Below are positions 33,654 to 43,443 of a DNA stretch of 64,000 bases, piece by piece. Within the stretch, counting starts at the first letter, position 1. Every line of letters begins with the position of its first letter. The stretch comes from Botryosphaeria dothidea (taxonomy: Eukaryota; Ascomycota; Dothideomycetes; Botryosphaeriales; Botryosphaeriaceae). The position numbers and the translations under genes are program-made. The DNA is taken from assembly GCA_011503125.2 (NCBI GenBank), contig WWBZ02000016.1, positions 5,270,001 through 5,334,000 on the forward strand, given 5' to 3'. Under the pieces are notes generated by a model that was not told where the DNA came from, ran no database searches, and was given only the letters and a program-made list of their open reading frames with translations.

Positions 33654-35882
33654 TTCTTTGTATCACTTCTCGGAAGTATCATTTCCTATAGGGTCTTAGA
33701 TAGTTACATACGTCGTAGTATCTCTGCATTATTTGCAACGCAATCTCAGAAATAAGGGAGATATGTACTGGAATATGCTTCTTAGCCACTTCCGGACCAT
33801 CAAACCAATCACTTCATCAACATTATAGTGAATTTATATCCTGTTACCTTTTTCGGTAGTCTTGTATGCAAATAGCCGTAGTATCTAATTCTCCTTGCCT
33901 TGCTGGTTTGAATATTCTCCCCTCTCTTTACTGCAACCCATCACCTCAATAGTTGAAACGGTGTTTTCGACATCATGACACCTGAGATTGAGCCGCCTTA
34001 AACTATTACTTGAGATGCAGCGTTGAAATATGCAATCCATTGAAAGTCGGCCAATGCTGCCAGGTCTTATCTTTTCGTAATGAACACTAACCACGAAGCA
34101 CGCCACATCATCAGCAATGAGTATCTGGAGTGTTGGGAGGACGAATCAAAGGCTACGGCCTCGAAAAAAGCTTGCGAGGTGAGAAAGCCCTAGTAACACG
34201 CAGACCTGATACACACTCAAGCAGGGCCCGCGCGCCTCGGTTTGTACGAGGTCAACTCGCACCACCGTGTGCTGCGCCATCGAACGCGGAAACGCCATCC
34301 CGCACCTGTGCTGCAAAAGATTGGCTTCATGCTTGAGCGCGCCGACGACCTGACGGCGACGTGGCCCAGCGATGTCGTGCTGTGGTATCATCCACCGAGC
34401 GGACAGTGGCGGACGGAGGAGGCGATGGCGCACGGATGGGAGATTATATGGGTGAGCTGGTTGTAGATGAAGCTTGTGAAACGGTTGTTGTGGGCGTTGG
34501 AGAAGGTGTTGGTGGTGCTGACAGCGTGCCGCCGAGGAGCTGGCTCGGAGCGCCAAAATACAGCAAGGAGCAGTTCAGCAACCTGGTCTGATACAGTATT
34601 TGATGAAGATGGCAACATGCTATTCAAAAATTGTACGAACGGGAAAAAACAAGACTGCGATTGACCAAAGTTTACCCACGCGGACGCGTCATCAACAAGG
34701 CGGACATGGGATGAGGTAACACCGCCCAACGAAGCAGAACTAAATGGGTGTTTTAATAATGGAGGGTCTTCGTCGAACGTTGGGTCGCACCTCCATACTG
34801 CAACCACGCTGGAGCCATTCAGCTGTGAAACGAAGCAGCACTATAGAACGAGCGGCTGCCCCGCAGATATAGCAGCTAGTGTGCCACTTCATTTGTACCT
34901 TCAGCTCTTACTGTGGAACATTAATCAGGTTGGAAACAGTACGCCACCATGGCGCTGGAGCGCGAACATTGTTGAGGCACCACCCCTCCCTATTGGATTC
35001 AAAAGTACTACGGTACTTTTTGAAGATGAGAATTTGAAGGAAATGAGACTGCAGTATACATCTCTTTGCGTGTAAGAATGATTACAGTAGAAAGGTAGAT
35101 CGGGGTCGTGTCAAGCAGCATTGGCAACGCGCCGTACGACGTGCTGCAACCACGGAACGCGCAACGTGAGTGGCTTTTAATAGGAATCCTGCATCCCAGA
35201 TACATGCGACACAGCGCTCTGTACACATCATCACTATACATGCTACCCGCCTTATCCAGTTCTGGGCAGGATGCAGAGGATCAAGTGGTGCAGTGACGAC
35301 GCTTAAGCGGAGACAGCCGCGGCGACTCACCGGCGTCAAGCCCGTGCGTTTCACGCCACTGGCCCGAAATGAGGCGTTGGAAAACAATAGGGGAGTCGTC
35401 GTCCCCGTGCGGCGTCGCAGAACATGTTTCGAAACCACCTCAGACCCACAAATACCCCACACATGCCTTGTCGTCGGTGCCGGTTCCCGCCGCGTAGTAG
35501 CCTGTCTCTGTTTGCAAGCGCTTCTGAAATTGCCGAACCCGGTCCTCGGAAGTCCGACCGCTGGTCGGATGGACACGTTCGAGGCTTCAAGGCCCTCCAG
35601 ATTTCCCCCTGTCTCGGGCGTACTCCCTTGAGCGTCGGAGTACGTATCCTTCGAACCGGCGGTCCGGGCATCATTGCAGGTTTCCTGGGCCGCGGACTGC
35701 CATGGCGCTCCAAATTCGAATCAAAATGCCTTGTGCACATCGTCTTGATCGTACGGGGAAATGTAGGGTAGACAGCTAAATAAGAGGAAGCCCCAGCCAA
35801 GCAGTCTTGTTCATCATCAAGCTTCATCTTCCTCAGCCCAGTAACCAGTCTTCGCTTTCAGATCAACCACTCACTCGTTTTC
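33654..35882. other. Gene-poor unique region
   Basis: No gene could be supported. A plus frame at 34242-34466 has a protein-like stretch (DVVLWYHPPSGQWRTEEAM) without a known family. The GC-rich stretch about 35290-35770 is open on several frames in both directions, which indicates composition, not coding. The last few hundred bases should contain the promoter and 5' UTR of the secreted-protein gene at 35883. Confidence 0.4.
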
Positions 35883-36397
35883 ATGATGTTCAAGCTTACC
35901 AGCGTCATCTCTCTCCTGGCCGTCGCCGCCACCGTTTCGGCAACCCTTGACCCAGCCTCATCCAACACCAAGGGCAAATACCCCAAGAGCCCTGGTTGCT
36001 CGGCGGAGAAGACTAGCACTGCCATCCAGGCTGCCGAATGCTCGCACAACACCCGCGTCTCCGGCACCCAGACCTTCGCCATCTTCAAGACCGACCACCA
36101 ATACGACAGCTCTCACGGCGCGCCCTATGGCACTTGCGAGGCCTATACCTGCACTGCCCCCACTGACAGCGAGCTCACCGACGGCGAGGACTACTGGACT
36201 TTCTTCTGGAAGTAAGTCATATCTCCTTGCAGGGTCAATCCGAATTGTAGCGCAGAAGACTAACGCTATGGCGCTGTAGCGACAACGGCGAGGACTCTGG
36301 TGTTGGCACTGGCTGCATCAAGAGCCCTGATGATGGTACCTGCGGCTGCGAGAACTCCGACGGCGAGTTCATCTACGGTGGCACCGACTGTTCTTAG
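35883..36397 (+). CDS. Small secreted cysteine-rich protein (candidate effector)
   Basis: Exons 35883-36211 and 36280-36397 join through a GT-AG intron (36212-36279, with branch site CTAAC) to 148 aa. The first 20 residues form a classical signal peptide (short Lys-containing start, SVISLLAVAAT core, SA before the predicted cut). The mature part has eight cysteines, an even number that could make four disulfides, spaced as two singles (PGC, AEC), CEAYTC, GTGC, CGC and a final C before the terminal Ser. No catalytic motif is seen. Proteins like this include effectors and secreted antimicrobials, but no family is recognised. The gene is intact while its neighbours on both sides are wrecked, which argues it is still under selection or young. 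Met2 could be the true start. Confidence 0.8.
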
Positions 36398-36876
36398 ATG
36401 CGCTTTGTACGGGTATTATTCCGGGGGAAAGGGGCATTTTCGGAGGTTTTCTTATTCTTGAGTCGTGTACGATTTTATTTTGATGATTAAAAAAGGATAC
36501 AAATGGAAATAGCAGTTGACAGCGTTAAATTAAGGCTTAAAATTAAGCATAAAAAGTCAGCCTCAACAAAGCCGAGCAATTCAGTAAGAAACAGATTCGT
36601 GACTTCTTCAACGCGCGCCTTTGATGAGTCGTAATTCTATACACTCTTTTGAACATGTGATTCCCGCCGACATTTCGTACAGCTACTCCGCTATAATTTT
36701 CTCTATTTTCTACATCACGTCGACAACTCCAAGAATTTGGCGAGTGATCATTTGAAAAGCATACTGACAGTACTTAAAAAATAGTTTTTTGTTGATCCAC
36801 CACCACGTTTAGAGTCTTCCAGTAGGCATTGAATTCACTGCGACGCGATGTACCAGTAACAACAAGAATCCTTTCC
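36398..36876. other. Intergenic, 3' sides of two convergent genes
   Basis: Un-RIPed, AT-rich sequence between the secreted-protein gene and the end of the DUF2235 relic. No gene, RNA or repeat recognised. Confidence 0.4.
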
Positions 36877-38990
36877 TCACCAGATACCCTGGACTGCCCC
36901 GCCGTTGTTGAGTTTTCCGTCTTCCCCACTCTGTCCTTTGTTTTCCTTGTGCTTGTTATTCTTCTTTCCCAGTCGAGGATGGTCACTGCTGCCATGCAGC
37001 TCGCCGAATATCTGATGAGTGTGGTCGTGCATGCCTTCGATTCCGTGGTGCAGATGGTTGAGCCGTTCGTGAGTGCGGTCATGGATGCCTTCGATTCCGT
37101 CGTGGGCCCTGTCGACGGCATGATGGGCCGCTCCAATGGCATTATGAAGCTGTTCCTGCATAAGGTCGGCCTTGCTGTCGAGGGCATCGTGGAATTTGTT
37201 GTTGGAAATATAGTCTCAGAATGCTCCGAATTAGGTTTAGCGTCAAATAGTCTATATAGCAGGCACCCTCTCATACCCCTCTCATGGGACATGCCAATAA
37301 TCCAGACAATAATCAAATCAACTCGATTTCCAACATTTGTGGGGGAAATTGCGGATATCATCGTGAACTTTGTCCTCAATTCTGTCAAATGTCTTGTGGA
37401 CGTTCTGCGCGGTGCCAAATGCGTGATGGATATTGTTGTACAATGTACGGAGGGGATGTAGGATCGTCACGTGTTGATCCACAGATCCATGCGATAGGCT
37501 CTCATCATGTCGGTGCTCCCAGTCGGTTCTTGTCCAGAATTGCGTCCTATAGTCTGGAGAATTTTCGGCTTGCCCGATAGAGCCGCTGTCTCTTGTATCC
37601 AAGTTGTTCCAAACTTTGACTGGAAGCATTTCCTTCTCGAATAACCCACTCGATGTACCTCTTCCTGGCCGTTCTGCAGCAACACTGACCAAGGAACTTT
37701 TCGTCGAACCCAGCTTGCGCCATCGGCCTTATCAGGGTCTGTCGATCGCTCCTGCCATCTCCAAAGCGGTTCATCCAGATAACCAAATGCGAAAGGGAAG
37801 CGCTGTAAATGGCGTCCAAGATGGGCAATCGAAGCCGCTGCCAGGTGTATAAGGTCTCCTCCCACATTCCAAAGATCACGGAGAAACTCCCAGAGTGATG
37901 GTGCGAGGATCCGAATCGGTGTTCCGGCGTAGAAGAGTATCACACTCAAGAGACTGATTGCCTGGCTTAGGAGCCAAATCGGCGTGGCAACATTGAGGTG
38001 AAATCGCGGTAGCCAGGCGCAGTAAACCCAGACAAAGCGCTCACGAAGAGGCCTACCAGTGTAGTGAAGGCGTTTGACCTTTCTTGTGCGGAATTACACG
38101 GATGGATGCATGGTTTCATTGGTGTGGCACTCGAAATACTGGCCTGGCTTCCTTGTTCGCGAGCCTCCAAAACACTTGAGTTTGAAGAATTTCAAGAATG
38201 TGAGCATGTCAGTCTCTTTCCATGCAGCCCAGTGCGGTCGAGTTCTACCATTCTTGAGGAGAATTTCTTGTGTGGCAACGCGATCGGATTTGAGGAGGCC
38301 GTTAACCTAGTCGCACATCCAGGCTAGAGTGACTTCATGCATTTGCGAAGTATCTGGCATGATCCAATTCATAAGGTAAGGCAACCAGCTCGCGAGATCT
38401 GATTGTATCTTAACACCTCCACACCCGATGGATTCGTAATATCCAGGGAACCAGCACTGTTTGAGATTTGGGCAGTCCGGATGGCCAATGAGATCCTTAG
38501 GCAGATACCACAATGTTGGCGGGAATGCTCCGCGGTGTTCATCAAGCGCAAGGGCTTGGAAGGCATTCTCAATTCCTGCATGTATCTTTGAGTATTGCAC
38601 GAGATGAGAGTGGATTCAAATTGCACTTACGGGTATTGAGGCCGGTGTTGTGGAACTGGTGGCGTTGGTTGAGCCTAGGAATAATTGCAGACAGCCAACT
38701 CTGCGGAATTCCAAGGGCGCCCACCTACACCAAGGTTAGCCAGAAGCTTTCAAGATCATCTAAAAGGTCCATACAGTATCCCACACCCCAACTGCCTTAA
38801 TCTTCACATTCCTGTACGTCTTAGTTAAGAGGTGATAGAATTTGCGCTTGATCGGTCGGAATCCATGAATGAATGACTTGATTGCTTGGTCGCTGAGGCG
38901 CTCGTGGTGTTGCTCCAAAGACGTCTCAGAATGAATGACTAAGCTAATATACTATCCAATAACAGATAACGGAGGTGATTGAGCTCATTT
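36877..38990 (-). pseudogene. DUF2235 alpha/beta-hydrolase-like protein with His-rich C-terminal repeats, decayed
   Basis: Two GT-AG introns (38725-38774 and 38576-38630) still splice in frame: VKIKAVGVWDT, then VGALGIPQSWLSAIIPRL, then ENAFQALALDEHR, LKQCWFPG and EVTLAWMCD. These are standard landmarks of DUF2235, a domain related to Tle1 phospholipases of type VI secretion. The N-terminal catalytic part is absent. Lesions include TAG 38307-38309 and TAA 38094-38096, both consistent with C-to-T change at a Gln codon, and a frame change near 37700. The C-terminus, on the same strand, is a repeated amphipathic Asp/His segment (HDGIEGIHDRTHERLNHLHH) interrupted by the solo LTR at 37200-37335; removing that LTR plus one target copy (141 bp) keeps frame. 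The assignment of the C-terminal repeats to the same gene is inferred. Confidence 0.72.
37200..37335 (-). mobile_element. Solo LTR-like element, family t, copy 2
   Basis: 136 bp, the same length as copy 1 and in the opposite orientation. The ends TGTTGGAAAT and ATTTCCAACA are intact on one strand, and the perfect target duplication TTTGT is at 37195-37199 and 37336-37340. It disrupts the repeat region of the DUF2235 relic. Confidence 0.88.
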
Positions 38991-39120
38991 TCCATCAAGA
39001 AGTCAGGCCGAATTTCCCGATAAGACGTAGGGAGACTGCCGACGAAGTAATCTATTTATTAATAGAATAATTCTTCTTTATTTATTCTCTTTGCCGCCTT
39101 ACTACTATAGGTTTTATCAA
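38991..39120. other. Short unique spacer before the truncated LINE-B
   Basis: AT-rich sequence where the N-terminal part of the DUF2235 gene would be expected but is not found. It ends with the first copy of the LINE target duplication (39105-39120). Confidence 0.4.
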
Positions 39121-39123
39121 AAC

Positions 39124-39717
39124 TCACTCCTCAACTACTGCCCCTCTACCCACCAGAGTCTCTCGGAGCGAACGAAGCTACGTATAGCATATAGGAACAA
39201 GTGGAAGGAGAGATGGATAAAGTCTACTAGCCAGGGAAGACAAGACAAGCCAGTAGCCCAAAGCACACAGTGGAACACAAAAATCAGACAAATCCACAGC
39301 GAACTACCCAAGCCACAGAGCACACTCGCCACCCTACTACGTACAGAGCATATTGGACTGGAGGACTTCCTCTCAAGGCGCAAGGTGCCAGGGCACCCTA
39401 GCCCTGCCTGCCCATGCGGCTGGTATAGACAAACCCCAAAGCATATCCTCCTCTTCTGCCCCCACTTCCAACAGGGCAGGGCACAGATGCTCCAAAGGGC
39501 AGGGACTACGGACTACTACTCCCTCCTCTCAACAAAGAAGGGGATCAAAGCAGCAACAGACTGGTTCTTACGCCTAGGGCTGCTCAAGCAATTCAGCCTG
39601 GCAAGGGAACTAATACAGGAAGATAACCAGGAAGAGGAACCAGGAGGACCACCAGGACTACCAGGACAGGACCACCAGGACCACCAGGACCCGGACAACT
39701 ACGAGGATAAGGACTGA
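39124..39717 (+). pseudogene. LINE-B ORF2 C-terminus (Cys/His domain), truncated
   Basis: The frame is open from the insertion point to TGA 39715-39717; an upstream ATG at 39091 lies in flanking DNA and is chance. It encodes the ORF2 tail: the basic RT-thumb/connection region (IAYRNKWKERWIKST), then the C-terminal Cys/His finger (CPCGWYRQTPKHILLFCPHF), then a Pro/Gly/Asp-rich end with PGQDHQDHQD repeats. The finger is thought to help RNA or target binding in related LINEs. There is no RT, so it cannot act alone. Confidence 0.85.
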
Positions 39718-39793
39718 AGAGATAGGTCTAGCAGGTGAATGTAGGGCTGCCACAGCAGCCGCTACTGGTAAGAAGGAAAAACAAGAACTAGTA

Positions 39794-39959
39794 TATTTAT
39801 TTATTTATTTATTTATTTAGTTTTACGTCCTTTTTTCAGCCTATGACTATTAAAGACGGAGTTTTCTAGAACTCGTAGCTATAGAAGGGTAATACCTCTT
39901 TTTGGTAAAGGTGGGCAATTTAGGTACTATAAACGGTATGGCGTCTATCGCCTAAACAT
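39794..39959 (-). mobile_element. Small TAAA-tailed retroelement (SINE-like) inside the truncated LINE-B
   Basis: 166 bp absent from all other LINE-B copies and flanked by the 11-bp target duplication AAGAACTAGTA (39783-39793 and 39960-39970). On the minus strand it ends with about six TAAA units, a typical target-primed retrotransposition tail. There is no ORF. A weak B-box-like GAGTTCTAGAAAACT is present, but tRNA origin is not established. Confidence 0.8.
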
Positions 39960-40124
39960 AAGAACTAGTATAGGATAGCATGCCCAGAGAGAGAGGAGGG
40001 GTTTTTGCCAGGCGAAAAGGTTTTCCCCCTCGTGTAAAATAACTACAGATAGCCAGCCCCGCATGGACCCGTAAGGGAGCTATATCGGGAAGAAATGAAT
40101 TTATCTATCTATAGGTTTTATCAA

Positions 40125-40594
40125 TTCCAATAATTATTAGTTCTGAGCGGGCAAGCGTAAATTCTTGCCACCTAAATTACGTCACTATCGATCCTGACAT
40201 TCAATTCCACAGCAGCGTCCTGGTCAACGGATGAGACCGAAGGTCTTCTTCACCATGAGTTTGCAAATCTAAGCACATCCGCTGGACTGTAGAAACGCCG
40301 ACCACCTTCCGACTCATCCTCGTTTAAGGCGGACATTGTACCGTCTTACTTGCACCATCTTACTTGGGCTCATCATTTCCCGCTCAAAAATACCCTCGTT
40401 CCAACCCCACTACTACGGAAAAGTTAGCTGATAGTTAGACTCAAACTAAGCTGAAACTGCCTCCTTTGCTCCAGACGGCCATTGCGTTATGTTATTCACT
40501 CTATGCACATCACTAGAGCCCACACATCTCCTTACGTTTGCGAGTAGTATGATAATGGAAAAGATCATGACCATAAACTCATTCTGAAATCCGC
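40125..40594. other. Unique spacer downstream of the MFS relic
   Basis: Un-RIPed unique DNA. The 82-codon minus frame at 40446-40694 overlaps the transporter in another frame and is not considered real. Nothing else recognised. Confidence 0.4.
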
Positions 40595-41859
40595 TCATTC
40601 CTTTTCTACGTGAACATCCCCTATGAACATGGACCCAACAAGCGCGAGCCCATTCAAGCCGCACATGAACGCCCACACACCAAATAAGCCCCACCCAAAA
40701 GCGGCCTGCACTGTCAACCTCGTAGGCTCATCCAGGGCAGTCTTCATTGTGCGAGTGAGGCTGATCGCATCCTTAGTCCACGCGTCGACATTTGTTGAAG
40801 AAGTCAAGGTGGAGGGCAAGTGACTTCGCATTGTGTTTTGGAAGATGGTGCCGGCCAGGCTGACGCCAAAGCACTGTCCGAGGTAGCGGAAGAAGTTGAA
40901 TGTGCTCACGGCGAATCCGACGTCGGCTTTTTGAGCTGCCGCCTGGTTGAGCAGCGAAAGTGCAGACATTGTGAACCCAAGTCCCAGGCTGGTACTGACA
41001 CTCAAGGACACCCAAACCGCCGGGCTGCTGTCTGCCTTCAGCAACAAGCAACATCCATAGCCGGCCATCGAGACTAGCCAGCCAGTCACCAAGGCGACTC
41101 GGAAGCTCACTCGCTTGGGGACCACGACTCCGGCCATAACGGATGCAGGGACGATGATTATGGAGGAGGGCAGGAAAGCCAAGCCGGCAGTCAAAGGAGT
41201 GTACCCGTGCATGCCCTCGAAATAGAGGGGCAGGAAGTACATGGAGACGTACATGCTGGCGCCATGAATGATAATGGCGATGAATGAAAATGCCATATTG
41301 TAGGATTTGAACAGGTGAAGACGGAGGGTGAGCTCCTTCGCTAGATATTGCTCGTACAGGCAAAAGCCCAAGGTGCCAGCAGCTCCAAGCGCCAGTGGCG
41401 TTATGGTCCTCCACGATGACCAGGGAAATTGAACACCGCCCCACGTAACAGGCACTAGAAGGGAGGTCATGCTCAATGTGAATGAGACGTTGCCGACCCA
41501 GTCGACGCGTCGGAGCTTCTGCAAGATTGCCCCAGAAGCAGGAGCAAGAGTGATTAAAAATGGGACTGCGACAGCACAAGCGGCAGTAACTGGTATGTGT
41601 ATCCAGAATATGAATCTCTAGAGCAACATGCTACAATCAGCAGATGTCCTTGGTTCTTTTCCAAAGGGAAACTCACCCAGTGGTGCGCCTGCGTCAGAGC
41701 GCCGCCGACAACTAACCGTAATGCAGCAATGATTTCGGGGTCGAAATCATTGGTGGGCCCATACAAATCGAAAGTAGGGTTAGCAGTTTCCGGGGTCGAA
41801 ATCATTGGTGGAGGAGAATGGAAATTATCGGCGTTCCCGAGCGAAAATCTAGGATACAA
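40595..41859 (-). pseudogene. MFS drug/toxin efflux transporter (DHA-like), N-terminal half missing
   Basis: Exon 41859-41677 and exon 41617-40595 join through a GT-AG intron (41618-41676). The second exon is a good MFS protein: RFIFWIHIPV (the segment after motif C, typical of DHA2), then about nine hydrophobic segments and a short polar tail. It would export small molecules by proton antiport. The first exon reads LVVGGALTQAHHW, part of motif C, but directly before it lies only a short polar sequence; the first four or five membrane segments, including motif A, are absent. A 21-bp direct repeat (41736-41756, 41791-41811) sits exactly there. The gene is thus most likely a 5'-deleted relic, although the rest of its frame is undamaged. 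Confidence 0.75.
41736..41811. repeat. 21-bp direct repeat at the broken 5' end of the MFS gene
   Basis: CGGGGTCGAAATCATTGGTGG occurs at 41736-41756 and 41791-41811, 55 bp apart. The two copies are read in different frames in the predicted N-terminus (PPMISTP and TNDFDPE), so they are not a protein repeat. It probably marks a rearrangement joint. Confidence 0.8.
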
Positions 41860-41951
41860 CCACGTAGAATACTAAGTACGCGTCTATACATCCCGTAGCT
41901 AATTCGAACGGGTCGGAAATACGCGGTCGTAGTAATTAAATCGACGGTTAA

Positions 41952-42191
41952 TGTCAGACTTTCTTGCCTTACTACCTCAGGCATCCCAGTTATCTCGAAT
42001 ATTCCATCCTTTATATAACAACACTCTTTGATGCCCAACCCCGCATCGGCACTCTCTCTCGGATCTTTAGTATCCTCGGTTATGTAGTTATCACCTATGT
42101 ATATAAGCAAGCCTACCAACCTCCCCTTCAGGAGACAGGCAGAATCTACTCTCTTTTCTGACCTCACAACTCTTTACTCTGAAATCTAACA
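41952..42191 (+). mobile_element. Solo LTR, family u
   Basis: 240 bp beginning TGTCAGAC and ending TCTAACA, with the target duplication GTTAA at 41947-41951 and 42192-42196. It is not RIPed and contains TATATAAGC. A related sequence lies at 23014-23253 on the minus strand. No internal region is present, so it is a recombination-derived solo LTR. Confidence 0.82.
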
Positions 42192-42196
42192 GTTAA

Positions 42197-42495
42197 AGTT
42201 CGAGGTATCGTAGTTTTAATAGGATACTAGTTTTACGTACGGACCGGCGGTAGTAGCGTACGTTATAAGCGCTAGATAAGTTAGAGTTAGTTATTAGCGA
42301 ATTAGAGCGTAGCGGAGATAGATAGAAGCCCTAGAAGTAAGAAAAGCTAGTAGAAAGAAGAGTTAGTAAAGGCGTTTAGTAGTAAGTTTTAGTCGTAGTA
42401 AAATATAGCGTAGCGTAGCGTAGTATACTAAAGTAAAATAGATAGATAGATAGTTAGTTAGTTAGCTATTTATCTATTTATTAATCTATCTAGCT
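42197..42495. other. RIPed repeat debris of unknown family
   Basis: CpA/TpG-depleted sequence with GCGTA and GATA/GTTA microsatellite runs (42406-42470). No element family recognised. Confidence 0.5.
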
Positions 42496-43130
42496 AAAAA
42501 AAATATAACTACGCTAAAAAATCGACCCTAAGCTACGGCGCCGGGAGAGGGCCCTAGGGACTCTCCTAGGCCTAGCGAGACTTAAAATACTATTTAGAGT
42601 AGCTATAGCCGCGTCGTAGTTAATATAGAGGCCGTAGGAAGGGGCGAATAGCCCCCTCTAGTAACTACCTCTACCTAACTATAACGTACCTCTAATAAAC
42701 CGTAGAGTATCTAGTATAGCGTAGAATACGTTAAAAGAGCCTTAAAGATAGTAGATACCCTTCTCTAAGCTATAATAGCTTATATTCGGTATACTCGCGG
42801 AAATATAGTAGTATTACTATTTACGAGAAGACTAAGCTAAAGAGAAAAGAAAGAAAGGTTTAAGTAAGATAGCGCTACTTATATATCTCTTTAGAGTCTT
42901 TTTTACTAATAGCGAGTTATAGGGTTTTCTTATTAAGCTTTAGGATTCTCTTAATCTAAGGTCTCGCCGTAGAATCTATCTAAGATACTCTTAGAGTTTA
43001 AACCGTAATATAAGTCTTATAAGTATCCGCTAGCCTTTCTTTAGTCCTCTCTAGCTAGGTAAAAAATTTTCTCGATATTACTAAGATAATCTTCTAAGAT
43101 TATATCTCTATATACTAGAAGGTAAATACT
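42496..43130 (+). mobile_element. LINE-B 5' fragment (ORF1 start), RIPed, interrupted by a solo LTR
   Basis: It matches the reverse complement of the LINE-B 5' ends (11700-12045, 51840-52205, 62900-63270), including the A-run leader and the start of ORF1, whose ATG now reads ATA. The solo Gypsy-1 LTR (42771-43010) sits inside it. LINE homology stops near 43130, where Gypsy-1-derived sequence begins. Confidence 0.85.
42771..43010 (-). repeat. Solo LTR of Gypsy-1 in LINE-B
   Basis: 240 bp, the reverse complement of the Gypsy-1 LTRs. The target duplication is TAAGC (42766-42770) and TAAGT (43011-43015), one C-to-T apart. The LINE-B ORF1 sequence resumes directly after it. Confidence 0.9.
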
Positions 43131-43443
43131 AATATAATATAGCGGAGGTAGATAGATATAAGGGGCTTAGATCTATAAGGTCTAGTATAGAAGGCTAGGC
43201 TTAAGAGATAGAGAGACGGAGATACGAAGATTAAGTCTATAGAGAACGAGATAGTCTAAGAAAGATATAAAGTTATTAGATTAAAGAACTAACTACGAAG
43301 TAGAGGGAGAGAGGTTTATATATATAAAAAACTAACTAAAATACTAGCTTTCTAATTTATAAGTAGGTAAGTCTAGATCTTAGTTTTAAGTTAATAAGAA
43401 TAAAAGAGAAGTAAGGGGTCTATAGACTAGAATTCTAATACTA
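43131..43443 (+). mobile_element. Gypsy-1 internal fragment
   Basis: It matches 5985-6300 of Gypsy-1 (the region before RT) in the same orientation, RIPed. It directly follows the broken LINE-B 5' fragment and stops at 43443. No target duplication was found, so this is probably a rearrangement or template-switch junction. Confidence 0.8.

Larger units (their letters stand above)
39121..40108 (+). mobile_element. 5'-truncated LINE-B insertion, not RIPed
   Basis: The sequence matches the 3' end of the LINE-B copies (for example the complement of 6911-7700) and is flanked by a perfect 16-bp target duplication, CTATAGGTTTTATCAA (39105-39120 and 40109-40124). It ends in a short TATC-type tail. 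CpA and TpG are at normal levels, so it has escaped RIP. It shows what the unmutated LINE-B 3' end looks like. 5' truncation is the usual result of incomplete target-primed reverse transcription. Confidence 0.93.

Noticed and set aside
34130..34807. Overlapping ORFs on both strands
   Set aside because: No recognisable domain, no splice context, both strands equally open; composition can explain them.
35082..35827. Several 110-160 codon ORFs in a GC-rich stretch
   Set aside because: Open on four frames at once, Arg/Pro-rich, no domain; probably upstream region of the secreted-protein gene.
41802..42167. 121-codon minus ORF upstream of the MFS exon
   Set aside because: Lies across the solo LTR and its target; no transporter features, so not the missing N-terminus.
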